Origin: Chloroflexota bacterium
GTDB lineage: Bacteria; Chloroflexota; Anaerolineae; Ardenticatenales; Ardenticatenaceae
Direction: 5' to 3'
Assembly (NCBI GenBank): GCA_003520455.1
Contig: DOUV01000638.1
Coordinates: forward strand, 1-13,452
DNA length: 13,452 bases
A model generated the notes under the pieces. The model was given only the letters and a program-made list of their open reading frames with translations. It ran no database searches and was not told the origin of the DNA. A program made the position numbers and the translations under genes. The stretch's first letter is position 1. Every line of letters begins with the position of its first letter. Below are positions 1 through 6,206 of this stretch, one piece after another.

Positions 1-149
1 ACTCCAACACTGAGCGCGCTTCCATTTTGCCTGTCGTCGAGTGAGAGATGATGTGACCCAGCCGCTCGCTGCGCTTCTATTTCCCACATTTTCCCTGTAT
101 GCTCATGCGGCTGATGACCAACCAGGAGCACACCGGAAGGAGGCTTCAC

Positions 150-368
150 ATGGCCGTTGCAAAGGTCATCGAGATTGTGGCAAATTCAGACAAGAGCTTC
201 GATGACGCAGTCCAACAGGGATTGGCGGAGGCAGCCCGTTCGGTGCGGGGCATCCACGGAATCGAGATCACCAATTGGACTGCCGATGTCCAGAACAACC
301 AGATCGTGCGGTACAAGGTGACCATGGACATTGCCTTCAGAGTGGAACAGGGGACGAGCGTGGGTTGA
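150..368 (+). CDS. Dodecin family small protein (72 aa)
   Basis: This encodes a dodecin, a small protein that in characterised relatives forms hollow 12-mers storing flavin or CoA-type ligands in the cytoplasm. The start KVIEIVANSDKSFDDAV, the middle AARSVRGIHGIEI and the tail VRYKVTMDIAFRVE follow the family beta-alpha-beta-beta pattern, and 72 aa is a normal length. I chose the ATG at 150 because AAGGAGG lies at 137-143, 6 nt upstream. An upstream in-frame start at 99 would add a non-conserved leader. The Trp that stacks on flavin in archaeal and Thermus dodecins appears to be replaced by Gly37, with a Trp at 43, so classical flavin binding is uncertain. The gene stands alone and ends at a strong terminator. 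Family assignment is confident and the ligand is unknown. Confidence 0.9.
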   Translation: MAVAKVIEIVANSDKSFDDAVQQGLAEAARSVRGIHGIEITNWTADVQNNQIVRYKVTMDIAFRVEQGTSVG

Positions 369-388
369 TGGATTGACCACCATCGGCG

Positions 389-418
389 AAGGCCGGTGAA
401 GAAATCACCGGCCTTTTT
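389..418 (+). terminator. Rho-independent terminator after the dodecin gene
   Basis: An 11-bp perfect stem (AAGGCCGGTGA 389-399 and TCACCGGCCTT 405-415) with loop AGAAA runs into five T (414-418), 20 nt after the dodecin stop. The leftward channel remnant ends just beyond it. That strand has no T run after the hairpin, so it acts mainly for the rightward gene. Confidence 0.93.
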
Positions 419-419
419 G

Positions 420-842
420 TTACCCCTGCGAGTTGCTTTCCCCTGAGTCCGGCAGGGATACCGCTGATTGCCCTTCGAGATGCACCGCGAGAGCCGCGAC
501 CTGTTCGCGCAGGGGCGCGATTTCTTCGCGCAAGGCCGCCGTACCCTCGGCTGAAGGCGGCTCCTGTGCACCGGTCGTTTTCTGGCCGATGAAGTGGCTG
601 GCGATTGTGGCGGTCTTGTAGCCAAAGGGGTACAAGGACAAGAGCCAGCCAGGAATATGTCCCTCGACGATTTCCGCCAATACTCGGAGCCCATCGTGGT
701 CATGATCATCGCGGTCCACCACACAGCCTCACTGTAGCTATTCAGGCCGGCACCGCTCTGCGCGGCTTCCACATATCCCGCCTGGCGGAGCGCGGCCGGG
801 TTTTCAAACAGGACCATCCCCGCATGGACCGGCCGGCCGTGG
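420..842 (-). pseudogene. Remnant of a two-TM-pore ion channel gene, 5'-truncated and frameshifted
   Basis: Read leftward, the frame covering about 842-677 gives HAGMVLFENP, then NSYSEAVWWTAMIMTTMGSEYW. This looks like the end of S5, the pore helix and the selectivity-filter region of a VIC-superfamily (Ion_trans_2-like) channel with a TTMGSEYW filter in place of TVGYGD. After the filter Trp (679-677) the match jumps one frame. There EIVEGHIPGWLLSLYPFGY (674-618) and KTATIASHFIGQ look like the S6 helix, followed by a heptad-like ALREEIAPLREQVAALAVHL coiled coil and TAA at 420. Restoring one C near 676 would give the expected W-P-E after the filter. S6 also seems about three residues short. 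Everything before S5 is missing, since the remnant abuts the glpX stop. The 100-codon downstream frame could start at GTG 722 after a GTGAGG, but I read it as debris. The family match is from memory of conserved residues, not an alignment. Confidence 0.68.
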
Positions 843-1889
843 CTAAAGGGGTGAAATACTGCCTTCGTACAACCTGACGGCATCATAGCTGATGTCGCTG
901 ATCTTCATCAGTTTATCCCAGCGGTGAGTCGCCTCTATGTAACGGATGGTCCCAGAACGCGAGCGCATCACCAGGCTGTGGGTCTTCGCGCCACCGGAGA
1001 AATAGCGCACACCGCGCAGTAGTTCCCCATCGGTGATACCCGTGGCGGAAAAGAAGACGTTATCACCGGCGACGAGATCATCGAGGCTCAAGACCTGCTT
1101 GAGATCGTAGCCGTGCTCGCCGGCCCAGACCCGCTCCTCGTCGTTGCGCGGCCAGAGTTTCCCCTCGATCTCACCACCCAGACACTTGAGTGCGCAGGCG
1201 GAGATTACCCCTTCGGGCGTTCCTCCGATGCCCAGCAGGATGTCAACGCCGGTCCCATCCATCGCCGCCATAATCGCACCGGCCACGTCGCCGTCGGTGA
1301 TGAGGCGGATCCGCGCCCCCGCCTCCCGCACCTCGCGGATCAGTTCCTCGTGGCGCGGACGGTCGAGGATAACCGCCGTCAGATCCTCGATGTGCATGCC
1401 CTGGGCCTTGGCGACGCGCCGCAGGTTCTCTCGCACCGGTGCCTCGATGTCAATCACACCCTTCGCCGCCGGACCCACGGCAATCTTGTTCATATAGACC
1501 AGTTTGCCGGGATTGAACATCTTGCCGCGCTCCGACAGGGCCACGACACTGAGCGCGTTGGAGCGGCCCAGGCTCAGGAGGCGCGTTCCATCAATCGGAT
1601 CCACGGCAATGTCCACGAGCGGCGGCCGGCCGTTGCCGATGCGCTCGCCGTTGTAGAGCATCGGGGCCTCGTCCTTTTCCCCCTCGCCGATCACCACGAT
1701 GCCGTCCATCTCGACGGTCTCGAGCATGAGGCGCATCGCGTCTACTGCTGCCTGATCGGAGGCGTTCTTGTCGCCACGCCCCATCCAACGAGCCGCAGCC
1801 ATGGCGGCCGCCTCAGTCACACGGGCCAGCTCGAGGGCCAGGTTGCGATCGGGTCCACCACTCTCTTCGGCATTTTTTTCGGGTGCCAT
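843..1889 (-). CDS. glpX: Class II fructose-1,6-bisphosphatase GlpX
   Basis: It hydrolyses fructose 1,6-bisphosphate to fructose 6-phosphate in gluconeogenesis. Some relatives also take sedoheptulose 1,7-bisphosphate. The 348-aa product has the class II metal and substrate motifs in order: [17 protein letters not shown] (37-53), [11 protein letters not shown] (68-78), DPIDGT (97-102), [10 protein letters not shown] (197-206) and [15 protein letters not shown] (220-234). These include the expected acidic metal ligands around Asp97/Asp100 and Glu226. The length fits the family (about 320-345 aa). I chose the ATG at 1889 because AAGGAGG ends 11 nt upstream. The open frame reaches back to 2042 but that stretch is not conserved and overlaps the MFS gene. 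It lies 94 nt downstream of the MFS gene in the same direction, so it is probably the last intact gene of that operon. A promoter of its own in the gap cannot be excluded. Confidence 0.95.
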   Translation of the reverse strand: MAPEKNAEESGGPDRNLALELARVTEAAAMAAARWMGRGDKNASDQAAVDAMRLMLETVEMDGIVVIGEGEKDEAPMLYNGERIGNGRPPLVDIAVDPIDGTRLLSLGRSNALSVVALSERGKMFNPGKLVYMNKIAVGPAAKGVIDIEAPVRENLRRVAKAQGMHIEDLTAVILDRPRHEELIREVREAGARIRLITDGDVAGAIMAAMDGTGVDILLGIGGTPEGVISACALKCLGGEIEGKLWPRNDEERVWAGEHGYDLKQVLSLDDLVAGDNVFFSATGITDGELLRGVRYFSGGAKTHSLVMRSRSGTIRYIEATHRWDKLMKISDISYDAVRLYEGSISPL

Positions 1890-1983
1890 CGTCTGATCCA
1901 CCTCCTTGTAGACTGTGTACGGTAGATGACCCCTCAAGAATACACTACCTGCACCGTTTGCGCGACTCCCCAAACCGGCTCTC

Positions 1984-3339
1984 TCAGCCGGCCGGCTCCA
2001 GCAACTCGTCGGGACCCCACGGGCGGGGGGCATCGTCCACACCTTGTAAGATGACGAAGGAGATGAGAATCATCCCCAGCAGACTGCCGATAGCGGCCGG
2101 GCGGCCCAGGCCGAGCGTGTCTACAATCAGGGCCCACAGCGCCGGGCCGATCACCGCTGCGAAGCGCCCAACCAGACTGTAGAGGCCGTAGAACTCGCCG
2201 ACGTAGCGCGGCGGTGAGAGCAGGAGCATGTACGGGCGATCGGCGGCCCAGGTCCCCCCGAGGGCAATCCCCGCCAGGCAGGCGACACCCCAGAAGAGTT
2301 CCCTGGGCAAGGAGAAGATCGCGATCGCAATCGCCCCCAGCAAGCTGATCATCCACAGCCCCAGTACGAGATTGAGCGAACGCTTGGGGCCGATTCGGTC
2401 TACCACCACACCCCAGCCCAGCCCGCCGAGGACGGCCGCTGCAATCGCCACCAGCAGAACGATTTGGGCCTCCCACGCGGTGAAGCCAACTTCATTGGTG
2501 ACGTAGACCCCCATGAAGACGATCACGGTGTTGACCGGATCGGCGTAGAAGATGCGGCCGATGAGGAAGCGCCGCAACCCGCGATACTGAGCCGAGTGAG
2601 CGACGGTGTGGCGCACCTGGGCGAGGGCGCGCCGGAAGGTGCCTGAATCGAGAAAGGACGAAGCAACCGGCGAGGATTTCTCCGCTCCAGACGAAGGAGC
2701 GGGGCTGATTGCCGCGTCCCGGCCGCGCCGGCGCGGCTCGCGCACGAAGAGGAAGATCGGCAGGGCGAAAAGCAGGAAGAGCAGGGCCGACATGCGAAAG
2801 ATGAAGGGATAGCCCATCTTTTCCAGAAAGAGCAAGCCCATGCCCACGCCGATGAACGAGCCAAGGTAGCCCAGGCCAATACCGAGACCCCCGACTTTTC
2901 CCCGATTTTCCGGGGTGCTGACCACAGGAAGCGTCGAATCGTAGAAAATGAGCCCGGCCTGGTAAAAGTAGTTGGCAGTGATGAAGAACATGAGCGAGAC
3001 GAGCAGGCCACCCGTACCCAGCAGTGCCGTGAAGGCGACGCAGACCAGTGTACTCACCAGGAGGAAGGGCATCCGGCGTCCGGCCTGGTCGGAGAGTGCC
3101 CCAAGGAGTGGCGCCGAGACCAGCATCAGCAGCATCGAGAAGCTGTTGGCATAGCCGTAGGTCGCATCGGTGCCCCGCATGACATTCACGACCCACAGTG
3201 AGAAGTAGAGCGACACGATGTTCATCGAGAAGATCGTGTTCGCCAGATCGTAGAGCGCCCAACTGATGACCGGGAGGGAGAGCAGCCGGCTTTCCGTCTT
3301 GCCCAGCAGTGTCGTGGTGGTCGATGTGGTTGTGGCCAC
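1984..3339 (-). CDS. MFS transporter, Atg22/UMF1-like
   Basis: This is a 451-aa inner-membrane permease with about twelve hydrophobic segments and a hydrophilic central loop (about residues 205-255). The opening [20 protein letters not shown] resembles the WALYDxAN signature of Atg22/UMF1-type MFS proteins. A motif A-like [13 protein letters not shown] lies after TM2, and its counterpart in the second half is [11 protein letters not shown]. Substrate is unknown; relatives are annotated as amino-acid or drug exporters with weak support. I chose the GTG at 3339 because AAGGAGG (3350-3344) sits 4 nt upstream. The same frame stays open far upstream through the acetyltransferase gene, but that part has no membrane character. 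It is 59 nt downstream of the GNAT gene and 94 nt upstream of glpX. Confidence 0.87.
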   Translation of the reverse strand: MATTTSTTTTLLGKTESRLLSLPVISWALYDLANTIFSMNIVSLYFSLWVVNVMRGTDATYGYANSFSMLLMLVSAPLLGALSDQAGRRMPFLLVSTLVCVAFTALLGTGGLLVSLMFFITANYFYQAGLIFYDSTLPVVSTPENRGKVGGLGIGLGYLGSFIGVGMGLLFLEKMGYPFIFRMSALLFLLFALPIFLFVREPRRRGRDAAISPAPSSGAEKSSPVASSFLDSGTFRRALAQVRHTVAHSAQYRGLRRFLIGRIFYADPVNTVIVFMGVYVTNEVGFTAWEAQIVLLVAIAAAVLGGLGWGVVVDRIGPKRSLNLVLGLWMISLLGAIAIAIFSLPRELFWGVACLAGIALGGTWAADRPYMLLLSPPRYVGEFYGLYSLVGRFAAVIGPALWALIVDTLGLGRPAAIGSLLGMILISFVILQGVDDAPRPWGPDELLEPAG

Positions 3340-3398
3340 GGCTCCTCCTTCGCGTCCTGCCCGACGTTCTGAGTTAGTCACTGCCACATCGCCAGGGA

Positions 3399-3980
3399 CT
3401 ACAGGCGATAGTCGAAGAAGAGGGCGATATCGTAGTTGGTGTAGTAGCGGTCGTTGAAACCACAGAATACAGCACCACGCGCGTGGAAGAACTCGATGGC
3501 GGCACCATTCTTGGTCGGGCACTCGAACATGAGGCGCTGCAGCGCCTCGGCGCGGCCCCACTCGGCGGCGGCCTCGAAGAGCGCTGTCCCGACACCGCGC
3601 CGGCGGTAGCCCAGATCGACCACAAAGTTCTGCACCCAACCGGCCTTTTGCCAGGCCTGCACGTGGATGTCCACGTAACCAAGGACGCGCTCGGTTCCGG
3701 TCTCGGAATTGCCCGCCACGGCGACCAGGAAACCCTCCTGCTGCTGCCAGTTCCCAATCAACTCGTCGGAATCGCGCGGGTACCGCACTCGCATGCTGCG
3801 GGGCAGGCGCACCGCACGGAAGCGCACAGCGATCCCCTCCGGACCGGAGCCGGGATCGAGATACATCTGCCAGACCGTATCGGTCGTGTACGAGCCGTCC
3901 AACATGAGACAGGCGTTGAGGTCGGGCAGGTCGGCGGGGCGAATCGAGATAGCGAGATGACGGGGGCGTTGTTGAGTCAC
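3399..3980 (-). CDS. GNAT family N-acetyltransferase
   Basis: This is a 193-aa cytoplasmic acyltransferase of the Gcn5-related superfamily, which moves an acetyl group from acetyl-CoA to an amine. The acetyl-CoA pyrophosphate-binding motif A is clear: VQNFVVDLGYRRRGVGTALF, with R-R-G-V-G at about 127-131. The preceding strand VLGYVDIHV (99-107) and the later segment NGAAIEFFHARGAVFCGF are also typical. I chose the GTG at 3980 because it overlaps the TGA of the upstream gene as GTGA (3977-3980) and has a CGGAG 8 nt upstream. Translation is therefore probably coupled to the thioredoxin-like gene. Substrate cannot be told from the sequence. The long N-terminal region before the motif (about 95 aa) is also compatible with an atypical substrate-binding part. 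Confidence 0.87.
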   Translation of the reverse strand: MTQQRPRHLAISIRPADLPDLNACLMLDGSYTTDTVWQMYLDPGSGPEGIAVRFRAVRLPRSMRVRYPRDSDELIGNWQQQEGFLVAVAGNSETGTERVLGYVDIHVQAWQKAGWVQNFVVDLGYRRRGVGTALFEAAAEWGRAEALQRLMFECPTKNGAAIEFFHARGAVFCGFNDRYYTNYDIALFFDYRL

Positions 3981-5008
3981 GACACAGGCTCCGCCGAGGT
4001 TTGGTCGGGAATGACGCACGAGACAAACGTGAAGGAATATACTTCGAGGCCAGGCTCGGTCGTGTGGAGGCCGAGTGTGTGGGAAGCGAAGTCGGGGTTG
4101 ATCACAAGGTTGTACATCCGTGGTTGACTCACCGTCACGTAGCTCCCCAGTTCGACGTCGACCACCACATCCTCACCGGCCTCTTCGTAATCGAGCCCTG
4201 CTTGGCCGTCCAGAGTCACGTAGACGCGAACGGCGCTCCGGCCAGGCGCCCGCAGGACGGCGTTGACCTCAGCGGCGCGGTAAGGCACCCAAACCTTGCT
4301 CCCTTCGGCTGTCGCCAGGCTGTACTCAGCAAACGCCTGCCACTCTCCCTCGAAGTAGAGCCGGCCCTCCTCCCGCTCAGCGGGGAGGACGGCGCTGTAG
4401 CGGCCGGGCGCCCCCTCGAACCAGCCCTCAGGGTTGCCCAGTCGCCCGTGGGCGTAGCCGGCGTGCAACTCGGGCGTCGTGGGGTAGCAGACGGCGCCGG
4501 GCACATCCGTCGGGCGCAACGGCTGGAGGGGCTCGAGCAGATCCACGTCTGGCTGCTGCTCGCGCAACAGCGTCTGAATGGCACGTTCGGTCTCGCCGTA
4601 GCGTCCTTCGCCGACGTGAGTGTAGCGAATGATCCGCGAGGTGTCGATGAGATATTTGGCCGGCCAGGTGCGGTTGCTATAAGCCGACCAGGTGGTGAAG
4701 TTGTTATCCAGGAAGACGGGGTACTCGATTCCGAGGCGGTCGATGGCTGTGGCAACCGCTTCGGGATCATGCGCGAACTCGAACTCCGGCGCGTGCCCCC
4801 CGACGATTGTCAGGCCGTGAGGCGCATAGCGTTCATGCCACTCGATCAGGTAGGGGAGCGTGCGCAGACAGTTGATGCAAGTATAATCCCAAAAATCAGC
4901 CAGCACCGGTCCGCGCCTCACCAGGTCGGCAATACTGAGTGCAGAGCTGTTGAGCCATCGCCCATGAGTGAACTCGGGCGCACGAATCTTCAACCGATCC
5001 CAACCCAT
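3977..5008 (-). CDS. Thioredoxin-like protein resembling the DipZ C-terminal region
   Basis: This is a 343-aa protein with an N-terminal thioredoxin/TlpA-like domain (about 10-165) carrying the redox motif CINC (44-47) inside FWDYTCINCLRTLPYL. A cis-Pro-type NRTWPAKYLI follows. The second half (about 200-335) is beta-rich and ends HTLGLHTTEPGLEVYSFTF. This order matches the soluble tail of mycobacterial DipZ, where a thioredoxin fold is joined to a carbohydrate-binding-like module. The membrane CcdA part is absent here and no signal peptide is visible, so the protein may be cytoplasmic. I chose the ATG at 5008 because AAGGA lies 7 nt upstream. The same frame is open upstream through a DNA repeat, giving a Gly/Glu/Val-rich leader that I regard as untranslated. 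It is the first gene of the leftward operon and is coupled to the GNAT gene. Likely role is disulphide or peroxide chemistry; partner unknown. Confidence 0.86.
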   Translation of the reverse strand: MGWDRLKIRAPEFTHGRWLNSSALSIADLVRRGPVLADFWDYTCINCLRTLPYLIEWHERYAPHGLTIVGGHAPEFEFAHDPEAVATAIDRLGIEYPVFLDNNFTTWSAYSNRTWPAKYLIDTSRIIRYTHVGEGRYGETERAIQTLLREQQPDVDLLEPLQPLRPTDVPGAVCYPTTPELHAGYAHGRLGNPEGWFEGAPGRYSAVLPAEREEGRLYFEGEWQAFAEYSLATAEGSKVWVPYRAAEVNAVLRAPGRSAVRVYVTLDGQAGLDYEEAGEDVVVDVELGSYVTVSQPRMYNLVINPDFASHTLGLHTTEPGLEVYSFTFVSCVIPDQTSAEPVS

Positions 5009-5040
5009 CCTCTGTTCCTTCGCAGATAGCACCTCTTCCA

Positions 5041-5190
5041 CCGCTCCCACCGCTCCCGGCGGCTCTTCCACCGCTCCCAGCGGATCGCCAGATCCGCCAG
5101 CGGAGGCCTCTGGTACCGCTCCCACCGCTCCCGGCGGCTCTTCCGCCGCTCCCGGCGGATCGCCAGATCCGCCGGCGGTGGCAGCCCCTC
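5041..5190. repeat. 75-bp tandem duplication with internal hairpin, in the operon leader
   Basis: Two copies lie head to tail (5041-5115 and 5116-5190). The first 65 bases differ at only three sites (5070/5145, 5079/5154, 5099/5174) and the last ten diverge. Each copy contains CCGCTCCC-type subrepeats and a hairpin around GCCA: a 7-bp stem in copy 1 (5080-5097) and a 10-bp stem in copy 2 (CCGGCGGATC 5152-5161 with GATCCGCCGG 5166-5175). The period is a multiple of three. The unit sits between the promoter at 5252-5279 and the start at 5008. It resembles REP-type intergenic elements. Confidence 0.9.
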
Positions 5191-5193
5191 ATT

Positions 5194-5217
5194 GGCCTGG
5201 ATGTGGCCATCCAGGCC
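5194..5217. repeat. 10-bp inverted repeat (hairpin) in the operon leader
   Basis: GGCCTGGATG (5194-5203) and CATCCAGGCC (5208-5217) pair perfectly around a TGGC loop. It lies about 30 nt after the predicted transcript start of the leftward operon and just before the tandem repeat. No T run follows on either strand, so it is not an obvious terminator. It may be an RNA-stabilising stem or another intergenic repeat. Confidence 0.7.
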
Positions 5218-5251
5218 GAGCGGCGGAGGCGTTACCCCAGATGCACACTTT

Positions 5252-5279
5252 ATCTTACGCGTGCCTCGGCACCTGTCAA
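5252..5279 (-). promoter_or_regulatory. Sigma70-type promoter of the leftward operon
   Basis: On the minus strand TTGACA (5279-5274) is a perfect -35 box. It is followed after 16 nt by TAAGAT (5257-5252) as the -10. Transcription would start near 5244, giving a leader of about 236 nt before the thioredoxin-like gene. No better promoter is seen closer to that gene. The spacer contains a small inverted repeat (GTGCC and GGCAC), which may or may not be an operator. Confidence 0.72.
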
Positions 5280-5703
5280 CCACCAATCGGCCGGGCCCCC
5301 GTCGCGCCAGAACCTCTCCCCTGGCTCCTCCCCTAGAACAGCGGTCACGTCGTCGTGGCGCGGGTGGGACCATGGTTCGGAGGAACCGCGTGAGCGGTCG
5401 GAAGCGCGCTGTAGGGGCGCACGGCCGTGCGCCCCTACGAACCTGAAAGCGCCTTCACACGCTGCTTTGCAATCGTCTCGGCGAGGCCTTGACCGGCGCG
5501 CTAGACGAGATCAGGGCGGACCGGAAAGAACCGCTCTCGGTACCGCTGTAGGAGCGGGTGTCGGCCCCGATCGCGGCGGCCCACTCGCCTCGACCGGGAT
5601 CGGCAGCTGTCGGGCGTTGCTTTGCTGGCCGCTACCCCTTCCCGTACGGGACCGAACCAGGTAGCCCGGAGGGTCAGGTTTCACCCTCCAACCACCTCCC
5701 AAT
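5280..5703. other. Gene-free interval between divergent transcription units
   Basis: I find no supported gene here. Open frames on both strands are short or of odd composition. One rightward stretch (about 5463-5549) reads LGEALTGALDEIRADRKEPL before a TAG and looks protein-like but has no partner or start signal. Visible structures are the 28-bp palindrome at 5411-5438, a stem GCTACC/GGTAGC (5631-5636, 5660-5665) enclosing the palindrome CCCGTACGGG (5641-5650), and a 7-bp hairpin GGAGGGT/ACCCTCC (5668-5674, 5683-5689). The last sits just ahead of the SRP RNA promoter. Confidence 0.6.
5411..5438. repeat. 28-bp perfect palindrome of a dispersed-repeat type
   Basis: The half-site GTAGGGGCGCACGG (5411-5424) is followed directly by its exact reverse complement (5425-5438), with no spacer. 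Sequences of the type GTAGGGGCGCAC...GTGCGCCCC are familiar to me as dispersed intergenic repeats in Chloroflexi and some other bacteria. I know of no assigned function. No flanking duplication is clear here. Confidence 0.9.
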
Positions 5704-5731
5704 TTGACGTAAGAGCCGAAATCTCTATACT
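5704..5731 (+). promoter_or_regulatory. Sigma70-type promoter of the SRP RNA gene
   Basis: TTGACG (5704-5709) and TATACT (5726-5731) are separated by 16 nt. The predicted start, 8 nt after the -10, falls exactly on G5739, the first base of the terminal stem of the SRP RNA. The agreement of promoter spacing and RNA end supports both calls. Confidence 0.88.
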
Positions 5732-5738
5732 ATCTCAA

Positions 5739-6008
5739 GGTCGTGCTAAGCGGGGCGCTAGCGGTGCCCTGTACCCGTAATCCGCTCAAGCGGGGCTGAA
5801 TTCCCCCTCGAGGGCTGACAGGTCTTTCAGGTCTACTGGGGTTCGCGGTATGGAAAGTTGCGTCCTGCGCGGCGGGGACCTGTGAACGAGTCAGGGCCGG
5901 AAGGCAGCAGCTATAAGCAATCATCCCCGGGTGCCGCAGGGGAGCGTGACTGGAGCCGAGGGCCTCAGCAAGCTGGGGGGCCGGGTTCGACCAGGGGGTG
6001 CACGACCC
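5739..6008 (+). ncRNA. ffs: Signal recognition particle RNA, large bacterial type
   Basis: This is the RNA scaffold of the signal recognition particle. It binds Ffh and brings ribosomes making membrane or secreted proteins to FtsY. The S-domain core is unmistakable: GTCAGGGCCGGAAGGCAGCAG (5890-5910), with the GGAA tetraloop and the asymmetric-loop bases that Ffh contacts. The Alu-domain 5' part reads GCTAGCGGTGCCCTGTACCC, as in Bacillus 6S-type scRNA. The ends pair (GGTCGTGC at 5739 with GCACGACC ending 6007). At about 270 nt it is the large form with an Alu domain, unlike the roughly 110-nt 4.5S RNA of Escherichia coli. It has its own promoter and terminator. Exact 3' end is uncertain by a few bases. 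Confidence 0.96.
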
Positions 6009-6036
6009 GCATTGATGGCGGAGGATTCTCCGCATA

Positions 6037-6063
6037 GGGGGCCTGTTCAGCAGGCCCCTTTTT
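6037..6063 (+). terminator. Rho-independent terminator of ffs
   Basis: GGGGCCTG (6038-6045) and CAGGCCCC (6051-6058) form an 8-bp GC-rich stem with loop TTCAG, followed by five T (6059-6063). It lies about 30 nt after the end of the SRP RNA, so the primary transcript is probably trimmed. Confidence 0.95.
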
Positions 6064-6206
6064 GTTTCGCTCATACGGAATAGAGTGTGGGCAAGCTCGA
6101 CGCGCTTGCTCACGCGACACCCAAGATGAGCGCTTGTTTGTCGTGACAAGCACCTCGCACCTCCCGGCGCCGCCGGGCGCCGCTGCCCGATCGAGGAGCG
6201 CCCATC

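Noticed and set aside
420..722. A stand-alone 100-codon gene starting at GTG 722 with a GTGAGG ahead of it
   Set aside because: The sequence upstream in the next frame continues as the matching pore segment of a channel, so this frame is better read as the 3' part of a broken gene. A small translated protein remains possible.
4001..5029. A 342-codon rightward open frame
   Set aside because: It is antisense to the thioredoxin-like gene, whose CINC motif and ribosome site are clear. No start signal supports it.
5041..5190. A short CRISPR-like array
   Set aside because: There are only two head-to-tail copies with no unique spacer between them, and no cas gene is in the window. It is a tandem duplication.
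5203..5664. A 153-codon rightward open frame in the gap before ffs
   Set aside because: It crosses the 28-bp palindrome, has Arg/Pro/Ser/Gly-heavy composition and no ribosome site, and shows no family motif.
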